Assembly: GCA_015680685.1 (NCBI GenBank)
Contig: MNCI01002686.1
Span: 90,701-154,700 of the forward strand
Origin: Gnetum montanum
Taxonomy: Eukaryota > Streptophyta > Gnetopsida > Gnetales > Gnetaceae
DNA: 64,000 nucleotides
Direction of reading: 5' to 3'
Of this stretch, positions 58,606-64,000 are shown one piece after another. The number at the start of each line of letters is the position of its first letter. Within the stretch, counting starts at the first letter, position 1. Below the pieces are notes generated by a model. That model was given only the letters and a program-made list of their open reading frames with translations. It was not told the DNA's origin and did not search any database. A program made the position numbers and the translations under genes.

Positions 58606-61089
58606 GAAAAATAGTAAAAATTAATTTAATTCTACTTTTCTAATGTTTATTTTTTAAAATTTTAATTAATGGCATGTTCACTAAGAAGCATGATACCTCA
58701 CAAAGGGAACATCAAATTTCGATGAAATTGGTATCATTGGAATCATATTGAAGAGTACTAAGTGTTGTACTCATGATATCTCTAGTTTAGTGATCCTCTA
58801 AATCATAAAATTAGGAAAATTAATAATTATTTAAAATTAAATATTAAATTATTTACTTTCTTAATTGAACTTTAACTTCATTTTTCTTTAGACAACTCAA
58901 TCTTTCAACTACTACTAGAATTGTAGATTCTTTCTATAAATTCATGGGAAAAGAGGGTTTATCATTCTTTAATCAACCTTTCTAATAGTATATTTGTAAA
59001 GAATACTTAGCATTGTAGAGTTTGTAATGTGGCTTCTCCCAAGTGTTCTTGTTTGGCTTTCCTTACAACCATATGTAGCATGGCTTCTGTTTTCATTAAT
59101 TTATAATAAAATAATGTAGTTTAAGTAATTGATTTGATTCATATTCTATTAAATATTAAGGGCTTTGAATGTCTTAAAACATCTAGGTTGTCAAAATTGT
59201 TGGTTTTTTCAGTCTTCAAAACCATTTATTCCAAAAATTTGATAACTTAATGGTGTAACATTCACCATCTCTAGTAAAGTGGTTATTGGGAAATGATTTT
59301 TGGAAGAACCATGATTACACCTTCTATCATTTAAAAGAGATTATTTTTCCATATTAGGATAGATCATCTCAAACCTAACATGTAATCTACTAAATTTAAG
59401 GCTTTTTTTTGGAGGGAAATGTTTGGTTATGCCATTACTTTCACACTTCATTGAAATGAATTTTTCAAAACTAATTTTATTAACAAGTTACATTTTCAAT
59501 TATGTATGTTCATATACAATAATTTTTTTTGGAATCCCCAAGCATTCCATGTCAATGATTATTCAATATACCTTCTCCATGATGCCAAAACTAGTAGGCT
59601 GTATGATTAGTCCCTCTCCTACTTCACATATTTTTATCTTACCATGGAACTTATGACTGCTACTAAGAGAAATCTATGAAAATATTATACCATATGTTCT
59701 ATACCCTTAATTATGATTCTAATCTTGGTTATGATATTTCAAATAATATATTTAATTCATACAATCCTAGTTTATACCCTAAATTCCTTGAGGAAGATAG
59801 ACTTGTGAGATATCAAACTAATGGATCCAAGAAAGGTTGAGAATCTTTCACATAGGTATGCAATCTAGAAGGAACTAATGAGGCATAGAAAATTTTTCTT
59901 TATGTTTATATTTTTTTATTAATGATCTATTTTTCATGATATTAATGTACTAGTAAACTTTGAGCTATAGGTCAAATTAGGAGGAGGTGTTTGGAAAGAA
60001 AGTCCAACAAGGGATGAGGTAGAAGCAACAGAACTATTTCCAAGGATTGCTGTCATTTTATGAGAAATTTTTTGTTCATGTATATATATATATATATCTT
60101 ATTTTAATTAGAACTAATGCACTAGAAAAGATTCAAGTTGATAGGGCTCAAGTGGTAAACAAAAGAAAAAATAACCAAAGGTAAATTCAAACTAATTATT
60201 AGGTTTTGAATTCTTCCCTTTTTAATGTTGATCTCACATTTATTTTTCAAATATCCCTAGAGTTGAGGAGGTAATTTGTACATAAGTTTGGTTTTGAATG
60301 AGCTGTAACTCTAGCACTAAAATTTCCAGAAGTACACTCTCCATGGATGACTCTGGTGAAGGATATAACTTTAGTTGGAAACCCATAAACTATATTGGTG
60401 ACCCCTTCTTTTGGTTCTCTTTCCATCAATGTAATTTCTTTGGTTACCATTAGAAGCTTTTCATACTATCTAGGAAAAATTGGTTAGTTACCCAAATGTG
60501 TAATGAGATTCATAAGAAGTATACCAAGTATTCCCATGAGCTAGGATTAGACAAATTTTTGTTAGACTAAGAGATAGAGTCCTATTCTATAATCCAAATC
60601 ATGTCACTCAAAAGACCAAGTTCCAAACCTTATGAGAAGGACTCTATACTATTCATGCTACATATCAATCTAGCACCATGCAAATCTATCAAGTAACAAA
60701 TCTCCTAAAACTTATCCTTATTAATATTTAATAAGTGAAACCATTTTGCAAATTCCAACATCAAAAGGATTTATCATAGCTCATACATAAATAAAATCCC
60801 ATTCAATCTTCTATATTTCCTTCTTAGACAATAGTTGTAGGGGAGTTACCCCTAATGTTTTGGCCTTTAAGTTCTTTTATTTTGCATCTTTTTTTTTTAA
60901 CTTTTCTAATTCTTTCACATCTTTTTGATTCTTAGTGTCTTCTTAATTTTGTAATATCTTTCATATTATTTAATATTTTTACAATTCTTAGCATTTTTAT
61001 ATTTCTTAATATTTTATAATTCTTCATACATTTTCATAGTCTTTCATATCTTTAACTTTTTATAAAATTTTTCATTCTTCAAGAACATA
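58606..61089. other. AT-rich stretch without a recognised gene
   Basis: It contains a (TA)n run near 60081-60097 and a T-rich array of TCTTTCATATCTT-like units at 60880-61080. Small frames (59423-59656 plus; 60450-60247 minus) have no domain I recognise. No credible gene. Confidence 0.6.
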
Positions 61090-61760
61090 TTTTTATTGAT
61101 TTTTCTAATAAAAATAGTAGTATAAGCAAGATGTAGTTTAAATAGCAAGAATTTTGTCCTATGTTATCAAATCAATGGAAGGCTAATTGTATATACATTC
61201 TTCTAATTATTCTAAAATTCCTTGCTAGATTGAATTAGAATATCTTCCTCTTATTTTTCAAAGTGTTAAAAGTGAAATTGTTTGCAACATTGGCACAATC
61301 TTGAAAACAAATTCAAAAAAATTATTAGATGATATGCAAGGCACACATTATTTCATAGAGATTGATTTACGATAGAAGAAGATAAAATTAAAACTCAAGG
61401 TTAGTAATCAATGTTTTTCCTAGAAAATTATATATTATAATTTACAAAAATGTTGTAGCTATTATAATCATGAAGGACATGTTATTAGAATTTGTACTAT
61501 TCTTAATAAAATGGTTTTTCATGAGGAAAAGAAATAACAAGTTTCAAAAAAGACAAATAGTGGAAGTTTTTAGCAGGTGCAAATAAAAACTTCTTCAACA
61601 AGTTGTAAGCCTCTTACTAATCGTTTTAATTCTAAAGATGCTAGTGAACTCTTAATATTTAAAAAGAGTTTTTCTTTAGAAAAAAAGAAATTTTTTAGCA
61701 AGAATTAGCTATGAAAATACTAATGTAGATAAATTCAATTAGTGTAACATAAAAAAAAAG
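61090..61760 (+). pseudogene. LINE ORF1 relic (L1-type)
   Basis: The translation reads IELEYLPLIFQSVKSE near 61230-61270, then FIEIDLR near 61350, and CSYYNHEGHVIRIC near 61455-61500. These are the pattern of plant L1 ORF1 proteins: a DUF4283-like region, a VEIDL segment, and a CCHC zinc knuckle in which the second cysteine is tyrosine. Stops and shifts are frequent. Confidence 0.65.
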
Positions 61761-61979
61761 ATCTATAAATACCACTTTCAATTTAAAAACCCCAAAGGTA
61801 TCTTATTCTTTTTTAACTTTTACTACTATTCCAAATGTTTTTTTATCAGACAATACCTTTTCACTTATTAGTGACATGGATTATAAGACAAATGTTGAGC
61901 TTGAAAAATCAAGGATAGGGGCCTCCCTCCCCACATCTCAATGTTAGTTTTATCATGGAATTCTTAGGGTCTTTTTGAT

Positions 61980-62864
61980 AGGTCTTAAGTAAAGATTGCA
62001 AAGGAGTATCTTGCAAATCAACATTTATGTTTAAATTTTCTTTTCTCACAAGAAATTAAAAATTTAGCTAATGATATTAGTTTTGTTGGTAAATGCATTT
62101 TAAAAAATTGCATTGGCTTTTCTGCTACTCATGAAGTTAATAAAAAAGATGTTGCTATTCTTGTTGATAAAAATTGTATTGAAGAAGTTTTGAATTTTGG
62201 TTTTGATAACCTTGGTATTGAGAAAGGTGACTATATACTTTATAATGTTTATGCTTCTATAATTCAAAAGATCAATGAAAGATTTGGAAATATCTTTTAT
62301 CTCTACCTAAAGGCCCTTGGGTTATTAGAGGTGATTTCAATATGGTTAAAAGTAATGTAGATAAACTTGATGGCCTTTTTCCTAACATGTCTTCTCAAGA
62401 AAAAGAAGATTACTGAAATTTCAAAGAAAAATATTTTCTTTCTAACATAAGCTCTTTATTCCCATCTCATTCAAATGAGAAGCATTATAATTGTTGTAAT
62501 TATCAAGAAGGAAATTATAGAATTTATTGTCAACTTGATAGGTTTAACATCTCTAACGTTTTCTTTTGGAAGCCTATAAGAAAAGTAGACATGCATAAAA
62601 ATGCTACTTTGTCAGATCATTTTCCTATTAGTATTTTTCTCTTCAATATTAATTCTTCATCCTTTTAAAAGAATGAACTTTTTTGTATGAATGCTAATAT
62701 ATTCATAGAATCAAGTGAAAAACATATTTTGAAGTATTTATACAAACATAGAAAAATATGTTATTGGTGATATTGGTTGGATTAATTAGTAGCAGTGAAC
62801 TACTTATAGAGTCAAAAATTATGCTAGATGATTTGAAAAGCAGTTTGCTAAGTGTAATCGCCAG
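61980..62864 (+). pseudogene. LINE ORF2 endonuclease relic
   Basis: Apurinic-endonuclease-like segments are readable: KDVAILVDKNC and DYILYNVYAS near 62135-62260, GPWVIRGDFNMV near 62315-62350 (the GDFN catalytic motif), CQLDRFNISNVFFW near 62530-62570, and LSDHFPISIF near 62610-62640 (the SDH motif). RT is not present because the sequence is cut at 62865 by an LTR. Frame changes between the parts show it is dead. Confidence 0.75.
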
Positions 62865-63653
62865 TGATGAGTGGCGAGGTACCCCTACACTCAACCATAC
62901 GAATACAAGCGTTACATGCGCGATTCGGTCGAACTCCGCAGACTAAGTGCCTACACGCCTTATGGAACACTTAAGGTTAATTGTTTGTTGTCTTCCCAGA
63001 CTTGTATTTGTCACAATTGTATGGTTAAGTAAGTCTAAGGTATATGATATTTATATCTTTCTATTTTATCTCCTATGCTAATGAGGTGAAGGATGAAGAG
63101 ACTAATTAACTAGCTTTAACTAACTAGCTAAGCCTTAATTAACCTAGCATCAGCATTCGTTCCCACTTACTGTTCACACCTTGAACCAATGCAACCTTGG
63201 TTACCAAATGCTATTCATTACTGGGATCACCAAGAGTAACGCACGTGCTTGAAGCGGTTGTACTGAATGCACTTAACTACGAGAGAAAGGTTGAGAAAGA
63301 TTTAATCAACTAATAAATCATTTAAGTAATAAACAATAAATAACAATAAATAAAGTCCTATCTAGCTTAGTCCATGCACTGCAAGGTTTATCCAAGAAGT
63401 TCGTCTTTATTTCCGTACACAAACTTGTGTTCAGGTACAATATTTGCTCGAATAAAGATCCGTTCACTTTGGAGCTTCTACTGCAGGCACATGGAAATTA
63501 TTCTATCTCTAGAGAGGTAAAATTTCTAGAGTTTCGCTATGGTCTAGGCCTAGATTAGAAACAAGGGAGATCTGCCTCTTATTTATAGATTTGGTGACAC
63601 ACTGCGATATCGTGTATGCGATATCGCGGCCCATGCAATATTGTGTCCCATCA
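62865..63653 (-). repeat. 3' LTR of a minus-strand family A2 element
   Basis: On the plus strand it starts TGATGAGTGGCGAGG and ends GTCCCATCA. In minus sense, between the LTR start and a TATA box (CTATAAATAAG near 63575-63587), it carries a perfect 10-bp palindrome GCGATATCGC (63618-63627) and an imperfect second copy at 63604-63612. It is an inverted relative of 1-740. Confidence 0.85.
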
Positions 63654-64000
63654 TACCCCCATGACTGAATAAAAAATCTTCCTTAAGTTCCTTACAAAAT
63701 ATTTGGATGGTATGGGATTATTGACTCAAATGGAACTAATGGTGAATGGGATGACATGTGAACAGATCATCATTACAGAATAAGAAAAAACTGGTGTTCA
63801 TGACAACAAGAGTGAACATCTTGTAAATTTGACATCAGGCCTTATTTGGCAGCTAAGAAAGAGAGATAGAAAATTTTTTTGTTGCTGCCAATGCTAAGAT
63901 TATGCCTTTCATTGTCCATCCGTAAGCACACCATCCATCTCGTTCCTAGCATAGCTACTTCAACACCGGTCCATTTCATGTGTTCCCTCCAGATCCAATC
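63654..64000 (-). mobile_element. Polypurine tract and start of the A2 element interior, cut by the window end
   Basis: CATGGGGGTA in minus sense abuts the LTR. The following sequence matches 6449-6540 of the gag-only element (GTATGGGATTATTGACT at 63710 and 6528). The element continues beyond 64000, so its coding capacity is unknown. Confidence 0.8.

Noticed and set aside
59423-59656. 77-codon plus-strand frame as a small membrane protein
   Set aside because: AT-rich chance frame with no start context, neighbours or family.
62846-62864. TGGCGATTACAC on the minus strand next to the LTR as a primer binding site
   Set aside because: The polypurine tract sits on the other side of this LTR (63654-63663), so this side is target DNA, and the match to a tRNA end is poor.

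Overview
The window looks like intergenic DNA from a plant with a very large, repeat-packed nuclear genome. Supporting signs are long Ty3/Gypsy LTR retrotransposons of the Tat type with a second RNase H, an endogenous caulimovirid (plant pararetrovirus) fragment, an L1-type LINE, tRNA-like SINE heads, spliceosomal introns with plant-like T-rich tracts, and an assembly gap of Ns at 45980-46487. A gymnosperm or another giant-genome seed plant would fit, but nothing here fixes the species. I found no intact host gene, no rRNA and no functional tRNA. Almost every coding region is a decayed mobile element, with stops mostly explained by C-to-T change.

Layout. 1-740: end of an LTR (family A2). 741-3060: AT-rich filler with one GC-rich block (about 2390-2800). 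3060-4740: caulimovirid protease and reverse transcriptase (RT) relic. 4741-5560: tandem repeats, split by a complete gag-only LTR element on the minus strand (family A, 5561-11906). 12955-14398: a 347-bp tandem duplication leading into another family A LTR. 14399-18600: that element's primer binding site, gag, protease and a truncated RT. 18614-31016: two family C (Tat-like) elements in inverted order that meet at about 27020. 31440-32446: integrase piece of a third C-like element. 32447-34560: another copy of the gag-only element's interior. 35400-36962 and 54294-55500: one decayed ORF, cut in two by a 17.3-kb family B element (36963-54293). 55673-56556: family A LTR inserted in the integrase tail of a fourth Tat-like element (D), whose 3' end and LTR run to about 58480. 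58500-61080: mostly featureless. 61090-62864: L1-like LINE. 62865-64000: 3' LTR and start of the interior of a minus-strand A2 element.

The main object is family B. It has two LTRs, a perfect 5-bp target duplication (ACAGA), a PBS-like site, gag, protease, RT, two RNase H regions and integrase on the minus strand. Between protease and RT it carries a spliced gene on the opposite strand with its own TATA box. The first three exons of that gene resemble the FCP1/NIF (HAD-type) phosphatase fold but lack the catalytic aspartates; later exons encode another domain and a coiled coil. A second, older copy of the same gene, with the same exon 1 length (128 versus 131 nt), intron positions and phases, sits in family C at 24314-27020. 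The gene is therefore an inherited part of these retrotransposons, not a chance capture.

In each LTR family the region between the LTR start and its TATA box is packed with a family-specific palindrome. In B and C the same palindrome type is also piled up at the 5' end of the antisense gene. Two further shared parts are a roughly 30-bp minisatellite marking module borders and a hairpin just before the polypurine tract whose stem shows compensatory changes in four diverged copies. Together they suggest a Tat-like lineage with an antisense-encoded, probably non-catalytic FCP1-like protein and co-evolving palindromic DNA sites.
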